A stretch of DNA of 64,000 nucleotides from Streptomyces asiaticus (GTDB lineage Bacteria; Actinomycetota; Actinomycetes; Streptomycetales; Streptomycetaceae), in contig NZ_JAGSHX010000006.1 in the NCBI RefSeq assembly GCF_018138715.1, positions 3,596,001-3,660,000 of the forward strand, in the 5' to 3' direction. The position numbers were made by a program, and so were the translations under genes. Positions within the stretch are counted from its first letter, which is position 1, and the number at the start of each line of letters is the position of its first letter. The notes under the pieces are model-generated. The model had not been told where the DNA came from, searched no databases, and worked only from the letters and a program-made list of their open reading frames with translations. This document shows positions 25,646-34,702 of this stretch, one piece after another.

Positions 25646-27796
25646 ATGAACCGCCTCGGTATCGAAAGCCCCCGCGGTCTCGTGGCCTTCGCCGCGCTGA
25701 CCGGGTGTCTGGTGACCATGGCGGTGGCGGCGCTCACCGGGGCCGGAGGGGTCTTCGCCGCCGCCGGGCTCACCGGGTGCGGCTGCGAGCTGCTGCTGCA
25801 CCGCACCGCGCCGGGGCTGATGGCCCGTCTGGGGCGGCTCCACATGGGCGCCACCTCACGCTTCGAATTCCGCTGCGTGCTGCTGCTCCTGCTGCTCGGC
25901 CGACTCCATGTCACCGGGCCCGTCGGGCTGGCCGCCGCCATGACGCTGGTGCTGTGTCTGCTCGCCGGGCAGGCCCTGCACGCCGCGCTCACCACCCTCA
26001 TCCGGCGGCGTCGCGCCCTCGCGGTCGCGGCCCGCAACATCGATCTGCGCCGACTGGACATCAGCGACCGGCCGCCCCGCAGACTCACCGAATGGCCCGG
26101 TCAGCGGATCCTGGTCTACGAGCTCTCGGCCCTGCTCGGGCTCACCGCGTCGCTGACCACCGGCGACGCCCGCTGGGTGGTGGCGGCGCTCACCCTCGCC
26201 GCCGGGTCCTCCCTGATCACGGTGGTGGCGCTCGTTCCGTACCTGGTCCGGGCCACCCGTCGGCTGCCCGGCGCCGCCGAGGTGCTGGCCGAGGTGGACG
26301 CCTGGCTGATCCGTCACCGCCCCCGCACGGTGCTCTACTTCTCCGGCCCGCGCGAACGCGCCGACCAGGTCGCCCGCTGGCTGGGGCCGGTGGCCGCGCT
26401 GCACACCCCGTCCCTGGTCATCCTGCGCGAACGGGAACTGCTGGAGGCCCTGGAGCCGACCCCGCTGCCGGTGCTGTGCGTGCCGAGCGCCGCGCATCTG
26501 TCGCAGCTGGACCTGAGCGGAGTCCGGGTCGCCCTCTACCCCGCCAACACCGGCCGGAACATCCACCTCCTGCGGATCCCCACCATGCAGCACGTCTTCC
26601 TGGCCCCCGGCGACGGCGACGAGACCACCGACGTCGATCCGTACAGCAAGGTCTACGACCAGGTGTGGGTCGCGGGCGAGGCGGGGCGCCGCCGCTATGT
26701 GCGGGCCGCGGTCGGTGTCGAGGAGGCCGACATCGTGGAGATCGGCCGCCCCCAGCTCGACGGCCTGCGCGTCGCGGGAACCGGCCATGCCCCCGCGCCG
26801 ACGCCCACGTCCCTGCCCACCGTGCTGTACGCGCCCACCCGTGACCTCCCGGCGGGTGAGCCGATCGTCCGAGCGCTGCTGGAGAACGAACGCCCGGTCC
26901 GGGTGCTCTACCGGCCGCATCCGCCCACCGGCCACCGCTCCCCCGAGGACCACGCCGCCCACCGCCGTATCGTCGCCCTGATCCAGGCCGCGAACGAGCG
27001 GCGCGCCGCGGCGGCCCTCGCGGCGAACGCCCTCGACAACGGCACCTTCGCCGCCGACGCCCTCAGCGCGGACGCCCTGGCCCCGCGCCTCGACGCCCCA
27101 CACACCGACACCCCGCACGCCGACACCCCGCACGTCGACACCCCGCACGTCGAGGCCCTCCGCACCGAAGCCGCCCGCCGCCGCGCCGAGTTGACCAAGC
27201 GCATCGCCGCGCTCGACGCCCGTCTGCGCCGGGCGGACGCCGACGAGGCCATGCTCACCAGAGACCGCGCCGCACCCGACCCGGCCCTGCTCACCGAGGC
27301 CGAGGGGCTGCGCCGGGAGTGGCACCAGGCCCACTGGGCGGCCTCACCGCCCTGGCTCCACCAGGTGATCGAGGGGGACACCCCCACCCTCCACTCCTGC
27401 TTCGACCAGGCCGATCTGCTGATCGGCGACCCCTCCGACGTGGTCGGCGACTTCCTCGCCACCCTCAAGCCGTACGCCCTCACCGTCCCGGCGGGGCTCG
27501 GCGAGGAGGAGTTCCGGCGGCAGAACGTCATGGCCAGGGCGGCCTATCCGCTCGGTCCCGGGGCATCAGCAATGCGTAACCTCCTGCGCCCGCTCTTCGA
27601 CCCCTCCCTCGACGAGCTGCGCACCGCCCGCCGCGAGGTGAAGGAGTTTCTCCTCGGCCCCGCCACACCACCGTCCATCCAGCGCTTCACCGACGCCGTC
27701 GACGCGCTCGCCGAGAAGGGAGAGGCGGTCGTCCGGCTGCGCGACCTCCACACGGCCCCGCCGCCCGGCGCCGGACGCTGGTCCATCACCCGGTAG
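25646..27796 (+). CDS. Integral membrane protein with TagF-like glycerophosphotransferase domain
   Basis: This 716-residue protein opens with hydrophobic segments at about residues 8-45, 72-110 and 150-205. A soluble part follows. It is reminiscent of TagB/TagF folds: YPANTGRNIHLLRIPTMQHVFLAPGD, VYDQVWVAGEAGRRRY, VLYAPTRD and a terminal ADLLIGDPSDVVGDFLATLKP in place of TDYSS. A TPHxD repeat at about 482-501 leads into a coiled-coil-like helix (AARRRAELTKRIAALDARLRR) that splits the TagF-like part. The catalytic HGTP motif is not evident, so activity is uncertain. The ATG at 25646 was chosen because it begins the family-like N-terminus after the gap from the divergent gene. It probably acts in the wall-polymer pathway, anchored at the membrane. 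Confidence 0.78.
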   Translation: MNRLGIESPRGLVAFAALTGCLVTMAVAALTGAGGVFAAAGLTGCGCELLLHRTAPGLMARLGRLHMGATSRFEFRCVLLLLLLGRLHVTGPVGLAAAMTLVLCLLAGQALHAALTTLIRRRRALAVAARNIDLRRLDISDRPPRRLTEWPGQRILVYELSALLGLTASLTTGDARWVVAALTLAAGSSLITVVALVPYLVRATRRLPGAAEVLAEVDAWLIRHRPRTVLYFSGPRERADQVARWLGPVAALHTPSLVILRERELLEALEPTPLPVLCVPSAAHLSQLDLSGVRVALYPANTGRNIHLLRIPTMQHVFLAPGDGDETTDVDPYSKVYDQVWVAGEAGRRRYVRAAVGVEEADIVEIGRPQLDGLRVAGTGHAPAPTPTSLPTVLYAPTRDLPAGEPIVRALLENERPVRVLYRPHPPTGHRSPEDHAAHRRIVALIQAANERRAAAALAANALDNGTFAADALSADALAPRLDAPHTDTPHADTPHVDTPHVEALRTEAARRRAELTKRIAALDARLRRADADEAMLTRDRAAPDPALLTEAEGLRREWHQAHWAASPPWLHQVIEGDTPTLHSCFDQADLLIGDPSDVVGDFLATLKPYALTVPAGLGEEEFRRQNVMARAAYPLGPGASAMRNLLRPLFDPSLDELRTARREVKEFLLGPATPPSIQRFTDAVDALAEKGEAVVRLRDLHTAPPPGAGRWSITR
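27091..27150 (+). repeat. Four 15-bp tandem repeats inside membrane TagF-like gene
   Basis: Four contiguous copies of CGACACCCCGCACGT (the first more diverged) code for (D-T/A-P-H-x) units. The array joins two halves of the soluble domain, so copy number can vary in steps of five residues. Confidence 0.85.
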
Positions 27797-27923
27797 AGCG
27801 ACATCCCCTATGTACGTCCCGTATGTACGTCACACGGCAACACGACGCCCCACCCGTACGCCACCCGGTAATACGACACCCCACATCTACGTCACCCGGT
27901 GGCAGCACTTCCCACACCCGGAT
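27787..27923. repeat. Four imperfect 31-bp repeats in intergenic region
   Basis: Copies start at 27787, 27831, 27862 and 27893; the last three are contiguous and the first is separated by 13 bp. Each begins CACCCGGT or CACACGGC and keeps CGACxCCCC then TACG near the end. The first copy contains the stop codon of the upstream gene. The rest of the 231-bp gap before 28028 has no gene. Confidence 0.8.
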
Positions 27924-28027
27924 CTCACCCCAGGCCCCCACCATGAGCTTCCGCCCCCGGCCCCGCCCCCAGGAGCCCCCCCCTCTCTCACGCCTCCTGA
28001 GCCCCCCGCACACCTTCCGGAGCCAGC

Positions 28028-30040
28028 ATGCCGCGCAATCACCGCACCGGCCCGCCTCCCCGTGTCAGCGTGATCGTCCCCGCCCGTGACGCCATGCCCG
28101 GAATCACCCGGGCCGTCACCTCCGCCATGGAGCAGACCCTCGGGCTCAGCCGCCTCGACATCATCGCCGTCGACGACGGATCGGCCGACGGCACCGCGGA
28201 GGAGCTGGACCGGCTCGCCGCCGGCTGCCCCTCGCTCCATGTGGTCCGCGACCCCCACCCCTGCCGCGGCGGCGCCGGCGGCCCCCGGAACACCGGACTG
28301 GCCCGCGCCACCGGCGACTTCGTCTTCTTCCTGGACGCCGACGCCCGGCTCGCGCCCGACGCGCTGCGCCGCATGGTCGCGATGGCCGACCAGAACGGCA
28401 CCGACGTGGTCCTGGGCAAGATGGTCTCCCCGGACGGGCGCGGCGTCCCCAAGGCGGTCTTCCGCCACAACCAGCTGCGCACCGACGTCCACAGCTCCCA
28501 CGCCTACGCCAGCCTGGAGCCGTGCAAGCTCTTCCGCCGCTCCCTGATCGAGCGGCTTCGGCTGCGCTTCCCCGCCCACCTCCGCCACGGCGAGGGCAAG
28601 CCCTTCACCGCGGCCGCCTATCTCAACGCCTCCGGGATCTCCGTCGTCGCCGACTACGACTGCTACCACCTGGGCCCGAACCCGGGCCGCGCCGCCCCCG
28701 GTCTCGCCGAGCGCGTCGAGGCCATGCGGCCGCTGTTCGAGACCGCCGCCCGGCACACCCGGTCCGGCGCCCGCCGCGACGCGGTGATGCGCCACCACAT
28801 CCGGCGCGAGCTGTGCCCGGCCCTGCGCGCGCTGCCGCGCGAGGACGAGACCGAGGTACGCGAGCGGTTCCTGCCCGAACTGCGCCGCTGGGCGCTGGCC
28901 CACTGCTCCGACGCGCTCTTCCCCACCCTGACCGCGCCCGAGCGGCTGATGGTCCATCTGCTGCGCACCGGCCGCTACGAGGATCTGCTGTCCGTCGTGC
29001 GCAACGCCAAACGGGACGCCCGGTGCGGCCATCTGGTGGAGAAGGGCAGCGTCTACTGGCTGCACCCCTTCTTCCGCGACCCCGACGCCGAGGTCCCCGA
29101 CGCCTGCTTCGACGTCACCGACCGGCTGCCGGTCCGGCACCACCTCGCGGGCGCGGGCTGGCACGGCCGCAGCACCCTGCGGGTGCGCGGCCGGGCGGCC
29201 ATCGACGGATTGGAGGCCGACCCCGAGGAAGACCGCGCCGAGCTGGTGCTCCGCCGCCGCGAGGCGCGGGACGAGGTACGGATCCCGGTGGACGCCACGG
29301 CGGAGGACGACCCCGCGCGGTTCGAGGCGGACGTGGACATCGCCACCGCCGACGGCGGCACACCGCTGCGCCCCGGGGTCTGGGACGTCTTCCTCGACGT
29401 CCGCGCCCAGGGCATCAGCCGCACCGTCCGGTTCGGCAGCCGCCATGACGACCTGCTCGACATCGGCACCGCGCGCCGGGTGGTGGCCGCCGGGCCCGGG
29501 CTGCGCGCCCGGGTCACGCCGTACTTCACCAGCCCGTACCGCAATCTCTCCCTCGACATCGGCCCGGCCCCGCGCGGGGCGCCCTGCGAGGTGACGGAGG
29601 CCGTGTGGCACCCGTCGGACAAGGGCACCCTCGTCGTCGCCGGACGACTGCTGCCGCCCGGCACCCCGGCGCGCGGGCGGGTGCTGCGGCTGCGCGCCGA
29701 GCACACCGACGGACGGGTCCACGACCATCCGGTGCGGTTCGCCGCGGGGCATCCGGCGGGCGCCTTCACCGCCCGGCTGCCGGTGCGGGACCTGGGCCGC
29801 GGCCGGTGGACGGTGACGCTGGCCGTCGTCTCCCCCGGCGACGAGCAGGGCCAGGGCCGCACCGCGCCGCCCGCCGCGCCCGTGCCGCCGCCCGCCCGGC
29901 TGCCCGCCGCCCGCTGGGTGCGCCGCGGCCGGCCGTACTACGCCAAGCCGCTCATGGGGCGCGGCGAGGTGACCCTGGAGCTGCGGGTGGCCCCGGTCCG
30001 GCTGCTCGCCGCCGTACGCAACCGGCTGGGCCTGAACTGA
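28028..30040 (+). CDS. GT2-fold protein with large C-terminal domain, catalytic motifs degraded
   Basis: This 670-residue protein is a close paralogue of the convergent gene at 30105. It has a GT2 domain (about residues 10-270: RVSVIVPARDAMPG, VDDGSADGT) and a C-terminal region of about 350 residues with beta-rich repeats (GVWDVFLDVRAQGISRTVRFG) ending in PYYAKPL. Compared with its paralogue, FLDSDD has become FLDADA. The acidic motif NCEDKPF has become HGEGKPF, losing the presumed base aspartate. The basic YRENRTNLT segment has become GPNPGRAA. The protein may be catalytically impaired or have a structural or regulatory role. It ends 64 bp from its paralogue, tail to tail. Confidence 0.9.
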   Translation: MPRNHRTGPPPRVSVIVPARDAMPGITRAVTSAMEQTLGLSRLDIIAVDDGSADGTAEELDRLAAGCPSLHVVRDPHPCRGGAGGPRNTGLARATGDFVFFLDADARLAPDALRRMVAMADQNGTDVVLGKMVSPDGRGVPKAVFRHNQLRTDVHSSHAYASLEPCKLFRRSLIERLRLRFPAHLRHGEGKPFTAAAYLNASGISVVADYDCYHLGPNPGRAAPGLAERVEAMRPLFETAARHTRSGARRDAVMRHHIRRELCPALRALPREDETEVRERFLPELRRWALAHCSDALFPTLTAPERLMVHLLRTGRYEDLLSVVRNAKRDARCGHLVEKGSVYWLHPFFRDPDAEVPDACFDVTDRLPVRHHLAGAGWHGRSTLRVRGRAAIDGLEADPEEDRAELVLRRREARDEVRIPVDATAEDDPARFEADVDIATADGGTPLRPGVWDVFLDVRAQGISRTVRFGSRHDDLLDIGTARRVVAAGPGLRARVTPYFTSPYRNLSLDIGPAPRGAPCEVTEAVWHPSDKGTLVVAGRLLPPGTPARGRVLRLRAEHTDGRVHDHPVRFAAGHPAGAFTARLPVRDLGRGRWTVTLAVVSPGDEQGQGRTAPPAAPVPPPARLPAARWVRRGRPYYAKPLMGRGEVTLELRVAPVRLLAAVRNRLGLN

Positions 30041-30104
30041 CCGACACCCACGGGTCCAGGGGCGAAGCCGCTGATAAGGAAAAACCCGCCGGACGTGACC
30101 GCGC

Positions 30105-32114
30105 TCACCCGCCCAGCCGCCGCCGCACCCCCGTGACGACCTTGATCGGAGCCACCTCCAGGCCCAGGGCCCGCGCCGGGCCCAGGGCCACCGGCTTGGC
30201 GTAGTACGGACGGCAGCCGAAGCGGAGCCAGCGGGTGGCGGCCAGCCGGTCGAAGTACGGCACGATCGCGGTGCGGCGCGGCGCGTCCTCCCCGGGCCCT
30301 TCCATGACCAGCGTCAGCGTCCAGCAGCCCGGGCCCAGGCGGCCGATCGGCAGCCGGGCGGTGAAGACGTTCACGGAGCCGCCCTGCTCACCGCGCACCG
30401 GCACCTCGTGCACCCCGCCCGTCCCCGTCTCGGCGCGCAGCCGCAGCGCCCCGCCGTCCCGCACCGCCTCCTCGGTCAGCCGTCCGCCGACCAGCAGGGT
30501 GCTGCGGGTGTGCCAGATGGTCCTGAGCACCTGGCAGGGCGGGTCGAGGGGATGGGCCACCTCGCCGACGTCGAGCGAGAGATTTCCGTACGGGGTGAAG
30601 TACGGCACCACCGTCACCGGGCCCTGGGAGGTGGTGACGCGGCGCCGGGTGGGGTGGGTGACCTCACCGCCCTCGCGCCGGTTGCCGAACCGCACCGTAC
30701 GACTGACGCCCTGGGCGCGGACGTCCAGGTAGATGTTCCACAGCCCCCGCTCCAGCGGGGCGCCGCCGTCGGCGGTGGCCGGGTCGATCTCGGCGGTGAA
30801 GCCCGCCATCTCGTACCGCCGCCCCTCGCCCGGCAGCGGATGGGCGGACGGGCACGGCGTGGTGGGCAGCCGGACCTCGGGGCGGTCGGCCCGGTACTTG
30901 CGCAGCACGATCTCGGTGGCCGGGTCGAGGGAGTCCACGTCCTCGACATACGCGTGTCCGGCCAACCGCAGCACCCCGCCGTGCCAGCTCGCCGCCTCCA
31001 GGTGGTGCTGGACCGGCAGCCGGTCGGTGACGTCGAAGCAGATGTCGGGGACGGCGGCGGTGTGGTCCCGGAAGAAGGGGTGCAGCCAGTAGACCCGGCC
31101 CTTGTCGACGAGATGGCCGCGCCGCGCGTCCCGTCCGGCGTTCCGGGCCACGGTCAGCACATCGTCGAAGCGGTCGGCGCGCAGCAGATGGACCAGCAGC
31201 CGGTCGGGGGCGTCGAGCCGCTGGAAGAGGGCGTCGGTCACCCAGGTGCTCGCCCAGTGCCGGAACTCGGGGAAGAACCGCTCCCGCGCGTCCTGTTCGC
31301 TCTCGCGGGGCAGCAGGCCGCGCAGTGGCCCGCACAGCTCCCACTCCACATGGCGGCGCATGATCTGGTCCCGGCGCGGGCCCGGTTCCAGATAGCGGGC
31401 CACGGTCTCGAAGCACAGCCGGGTGCCGTCCATGCGGTGGGCGAGGTCGGAGGCGGTGAGGGTGAGGTTGGTGCGGTTCTCGCGGTAGCGGACGTAGTAG
31501 CAGTCGTAGTCGGCGACCACCGAGATTCCGGAGGCGTTGAGGTAGGCGGCCGCGGTGAACGGCTTGTCCTCGCAGTTGCGGTAGGGCGGGAAGCGCAGCC
31601 CCAGCCGCTCGATGAGGGAACGGCGGAACAGCTTCCACGGGCCCAGGGTCAGATAGGCGTGGGAGGAGAAGATGTCCGTACGGGGCTGATTGCGCTGGAA
31701 GACGGCCCGGGGCACGGCCCGTCCGCCCACGGAGGCGATCTTGCCGAGGACGATGTCGGTGCCGTGGGCGTCGGCCATGGCGACCATGCGGCGCAGCGCG
31801 TCCGGGCCCAGATAGTCGTCGGAGTCGAGGAAGAAGACGAAGTCGCCCCGGGCGTGGTCAAGGCCGGTGTTGCGGGGGACGCCCGCGCAGCCGGAGTTCT
31901 CCTGGTGGATGACGTGGAGCGCGGGGCAGGTGCGGGCGAGCCGCTCCAGCTCCTCGCCGGTGCCGTCGGTCGAACCGTCGTCCACCGCGATGATCTCGAC
32001 CCGGTCCTGGCCGAGGGTCTGGTCCATCGCGGAGGTGACGGCCCGGGTCAGCTCCGGCAGGGAGTTGTAGGCGGGGATGATCACACTGACACGAGGTCGG
32101 GACAGAGCGGGCAT
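30105..32114 (-). CDS. GT2 family glycosyltransferase with large C-terminal domain
   Basis: This 669-residue protein has an intact GT2 domain: VSVIIPAYNSLPELTRAVTS, AVDDGSTDGTGEE, FFLDSDDYLGPD (the DxD metal site) and NCEDKPFTAAAYLN (ED catalytic base). YVRYRENRTNLT follows. About 350 more residues include VYWLHPFFRDHTA and two beta-type segments, ending in CRPYYAKPV. Such GT2-plus-tail proteins in Streptomyces sit with TagF-like genes and presumably decorate the anionic polymer. It begins about 160 bp downstream of the leftward TagF fusion and is likely in its operon. Its degenerate copy faces it. Confidence 0.93.
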   Translation of the reverse strand: MPALSRPRVSVIIPAYNSLPELTRAVTSAMDQTLGQDRVEIIAVDDGSTDGTGEELERLARTCPALHVIHQENSGCAGVPRNTGLDHARGDFVFFLDSDDYLGPDALRRMVAMADAHGTDIVLGKIASVGGRAVPRAVFQRNQPRTDIFSSHAYLTLGPWKLFRRSLIERLGLRFPPYRNCEDKPFTAAAYLNASGISVVADYDCYYVRYRENRTNLTLTASDLAHRMDGTRLCFETVARYLEPGPRRDQIMRRHVEWELCGPLRGLLPRESEQDARERFFPEFRHWASTWVTDALFQRLDAPDRLLVHLLRADRFDDVLTVARNAGRDARRGHLVDKGRVYWLHPFFRDHTAAVPDICFDVTDRLPVQHHLEAASWHGGVLRLAGHAYVEDVDSLDPATEIVLRKYRADRPEVRLPTTPCPSAHPLPGEGRRYEMAGFTAEIDPATADGGAPLERGLWNIYLDVRAQGVSRTVRFGNRREGGEVTHPTRRRVTTSQGPVTVVPYFTPYGNLSLDVGEVAHPLDPPCQVLRTIWHTRSTLLVGGRLTEEAVRDGGALRLRAETGTGGVHEVPVRGEQGGSVNVFTARLPIGRLGPGCWTLTLVMEGPGEDAPRRTAIVPYFDRLAATRWLRFGCRPYYAKPVALGPARALGLEVAPIKVVTGVRRRLGG

Positions 32115-32157
32115 GACGGGCTCCTGACTCCGGGCTCTCGACGGGTCGGGTCGGGGT

Positions 32158-32226
32158 CACTCGGCGGACGGAGACACTCGGCGGACCGGGGACACTCGGC
32201 GGACCGGGGACACTCGGCGGACCGGG
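32158..32226. repeat. Four tandem 17-18-bp repeats between polymer genes
   Basis: Units CACTCGGCGGACCGGGGA start at 32158, 32175, 32193 and 32211. The same CACTCGGCGG core recurs at 32279, at the stop codon of the next gene upstream in transcription, so the array may have arisen by slippage from that end. No gene lies in this gap. Confidence 0.8.
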
Positions 32227-32276
32227 CTGCGGGCCGGGGACCACGTGGCGGACCGCCGGACCACGCGGCGGATCGG

Positions 32277-34526
32277 TCACTCGGCGGTCAGGACGCCGCC
32301 GCGCGGCCCCGCCGGGGCGCTGTCCGCCAGGGGACGCGTCTGTGGCGTGGGGGCGAGCGGGAGCTCGAGGTCCTGGCCCAGCATCAGGGCCCGCACCACC
32401 CGCTCGGCCGCGCGGCCGTCGTCGAACCGGCAGAAGCGGGCCCGGAAGGCGGTCCGCAGCGCGGTCGCGTCCGCGTCGCACCAGCGGCCCTCGCGGAAGA
32501 CCTCGACCAGCTCCCGCTCGGTGCGGGCGACGGCCCCCGGGGTCTCGCCGGGGGACCCCGACAGCAGGTCGAAGTAGACGCCGCGGGAGGACCGGTAGAT
32601 GTCCCAGTCGTCGGCGTAGATCACGACGGGGCGGTCCAGCACGGCGTAGTCGAACATCATCGACGAGTAGTCGGTGATCAGCGCGTCGGCCGCCAGGCAC
32701 AGCTCCTCCACCGACCGGTGGCGCGAGACGTCGATCACCGACCCGGCCTCCTGGAGCCGGGCCAGCTCGTCATCCGGCCGGTAGGAGTAGTGGGCCCGCA
32801 CCAACAACGTCGTCTCCGGGCCGAGTTCGCGGCTGAGCCGCTCCAGGTCCAGCCGGGGGGTGAACCCCTTGTGGTAGTCGCGGAGGGTGGGCGCGTAGAG
32901 GAGGGCGGTGTTCCCGGCCGGGATTCCCAACTCCTCGCGGATCCGCCGGATATCGTCCTCGGTCGCGGTGAAGAAGACGTCATTGCGCGGATATCCGTAC
33001 TCCAGCAGCCGGTACGCGGCGGGGTAGACCCGCTCCCAGATCTGGCTGGAGTGCGGATTGGAGGAGAGGGCGAAGTCCCAGCGGTCGATGCGCTTGAGCA
33101 GATTGCCGAAGCTCATTCCGCCCGCGGCGGCGGGATAGCGCTGCTGATCCAGGCCCATGCATTTGAGCGGGGTGCCGTGGAAGGTCTGAAGATGCACCGT
33201 GCCCGGCCGCTTCACCACCTCATTGGGGAAATTGACGTTGTTGATGAGGTATTTCGCGCGGGCCACCGTGCGGTAGAAGTCACGGGTGCCGGTGACGACG
33301 TAGTCGACGCCTTCCGGAAGCGTCTCGATCTCCGACTTCTTGACCACCCACACCCCGTGGATCTCCGGCGCCAGCTCCCGCGCCCTGTGGTAGATCGCCG
33401 CCGGATTGCACAGCACCCCACGCCCCCAGTACGCGGAGTAGACGGCCAGCTGGGGGTCGACCGGACGCTGCCGGTGCAGCCGGTACAGACCCTGCTTGGC
33501 GCGCGCCGCCAGCGGCGGCCGGACGGTACGGCGCAGCTTGCGGGCCCCGGCGGCGGCTCGTACGGCCAGCTCGTGCTCGCGGTAGCGGAGGAAGGAGCCG
33601 GACGCCAGCGCCTCGAAGCGCCAACGGCCCTCGACCGGCGGGGTGAACCCGGCCGGGAGATGGGCGCGGTACCACTCGACGGCCCGGGCGAAGAAGCGCG
33701 GCCGGTCCGCCGTCGCCACCCGGGAGGTCCGGTCCAGACAGAACAGGAAATGCGATACGGCCCGCTCGAAGAGCAGCGGGCGCAGCGGATCCAGATGCGG
33801 CCGGTCGTCGAGGAAGTCGAAGAGCCGGGCGTACTGCTGGAAGATGACGAAGTGCTTCTCGCCGGGGCTTGCCGTACTCGCCCCGACCCGCCGCTGCCGG
33901 TATTCCAGGCCCACCAGATCCACACAGGCTATTCGGCGCGCGGTGAGCATCGTCTTGTACGAGAGCAGGGCGTCCTCGTAGATGCCCTCGCTGAACGCGA
34001 AGCCGTGCCGGGTATAGAAATCCCGGTGGTAGACGCGATTGGACGACATCGCGAACAGCCGCAGGAATTCCGGGCGTTCGACGGCGGAGAAGACATCGGT
34101 GCCCGCCGAGGCCAGCAGGTCCCCGAAGAGGCTGGGGGCCCGGCGCTCCGACCAGTAGGTGCGTACGTGGTTGAAGTAGAGGATCTCCGGGTCGTGGGTG
34201 AGGGCGAGCCGGTCGGCGAGGCCCTGGAGGGTGCCCGGGGCGAGGGTGTCATCGCCGTCCAGGAAGAGCAGATAGTCCCCGCTCGCCCGCTCCACCCCGG
34301 CGTTACGGGCCCGGCCAGGGCCGGAGTTGACCCGCTGGTGCACGGGCACGACCCGGTTGTCGCGCGCCGCGTACGCGTCGATGATCGCGCCGCAGTGGTC
34401 CGGTGAGCGGTCGTCCACGGCGACCACCTCGAGGTCGGGATACGACTGCGTCAGCACGGAGTCCAGGCAGGCGCCCAGATAGCCCTGGACGCGATAGGCG
34501 GCGATGACGATGGTGAAGCGGGGCAT
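32277..34526 (-). CDS. Bifunctional GT2 glycosyltransferase / CDP-glycerol glycerophosphotransferase (TagF-like)
   Basis: This 749-residue fusion is built like the 17814 protein. The N-terminal GT2 part has FTIVIAAYRVQGYL, LFLDGDDTLAPG and the acidic IYEDALLS. The C-terminal TagF part has TFHGTPLKCMG, YGYPRNDVF, YAPTLRDYH and LITDYSSMMFDY, the expected polymerase motifs. The ATG at 34524-34526 has a very good GAGGAG four bases upstream, which also suggests PRF as the natural N-terminus of the sister gene. It should polymerise glycerol- or polyol-phosphate units, or transfer them to a sugar acceptor, at the inner membrane face. The GT2 gene downstream on the same strand probably shares its transcript. 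Confidence 0.93.
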   Translation of the reverse strand: MPRFTIVIAAYRVQGYLGACLDSVLTQSYPDLEVVAVDDRSPDHCGAIIDAYAARDNRVVPVHQRVNSGPGRARNAGVERASGDYLLFLDGDDTLAPGTLQGLADRLALTHDPEILYFNHVRTYWSERRAPSLFGDLLASAGTDVFSAVERPEFLRLFAMSSNRVYHRDFYTRHGFAFSEGIYEDALLSYKTMLTARRIACVDLVGLEYRQRRVGASTASPGEKHFVIFQQYARLFDFLDDRPHLDPLRPLLFERAVSHFLFCLDRTSRVATADRPRFFARAVEWYRAHLPAGFTPPVEGRWRFEALASGSFLRYREHELAVRAAAGARKLRRTVRPPLAARAKQGLYRLHRQRPVDPQLAVYSAYWGRGVLCNPAAIYHRARELAPEIHGVWVVKKSEIETLPEGVDYVVTGTRDFYRTVARAKYLINNVNFPNEVVKRPGTVHLQTFHGTPLKCMGLDQQRYPAAAGGMSFGNLLKRIDRWDFALSSNPHSSQIWERVYPAAYRLLEYGYPRNDVFFTATEDDIRRIREELGIPAGNTALLYAPTLRDYHKGFTPRLDLERLSRELGPETTLLVRAHYSYRPDDELARLQEAGSVIDVSRHRSVEELCLAADALITDYSSMMFDYAVLDRPVVIYADDWDIYRSSRGVYFDLLSGSPGETPGAVARTERELVEVFREGRWCDADATALRTAFRARFCRFDDGRAAERVVRALMLGQDLELPLAPTPQTRPLADSAPAGPRGGVLTAE

Positions 34527-34648
34527 AAGGCTCCTCGGGACGCGGTGGCGGTTCGAGGCGCGAAGCACTCACTGACCACCCACGCTAGGTGGGTTCATCC
34601 CGGTATGCCCGCTCGGTCGTTGGAGGGTCGCCCAAGCGGGTGACAAAC

Positions 34649-34679
34649 GCCCCCGGCGGACATGAAGTCCACCGGGGGC
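34649..34679 (-). terminator. Hairpin terminator of NAD-glutamate dehydrogenase gene
   Basis: Stem of 13 bp (arms 34649-34661 and 34667-34679, one mismatch) with loop ATGAA, 23 bp past the dehydrogenase stop and followed on the minus strand by GCGTTTGT. It separates that gene from the surface-polymer genes. Confidence 0.8.
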
Positions 34680-34702
34680 GCCGTAGGAGCGTGCCGACCG
34701 CG

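Noticed and set aside
27787..27923. CRISPR array
   Set aside because: The repeats are imperfect and directly adjoining, without unique spacers, and no cas genes are nearby.
30408..34406. 1332-codon open frame on the + strand
   Set aside because: It runs antisense through two clear glycosyltransferase genes. Its translation has no family motifs and reads as the usual GC-rich shadow frame.
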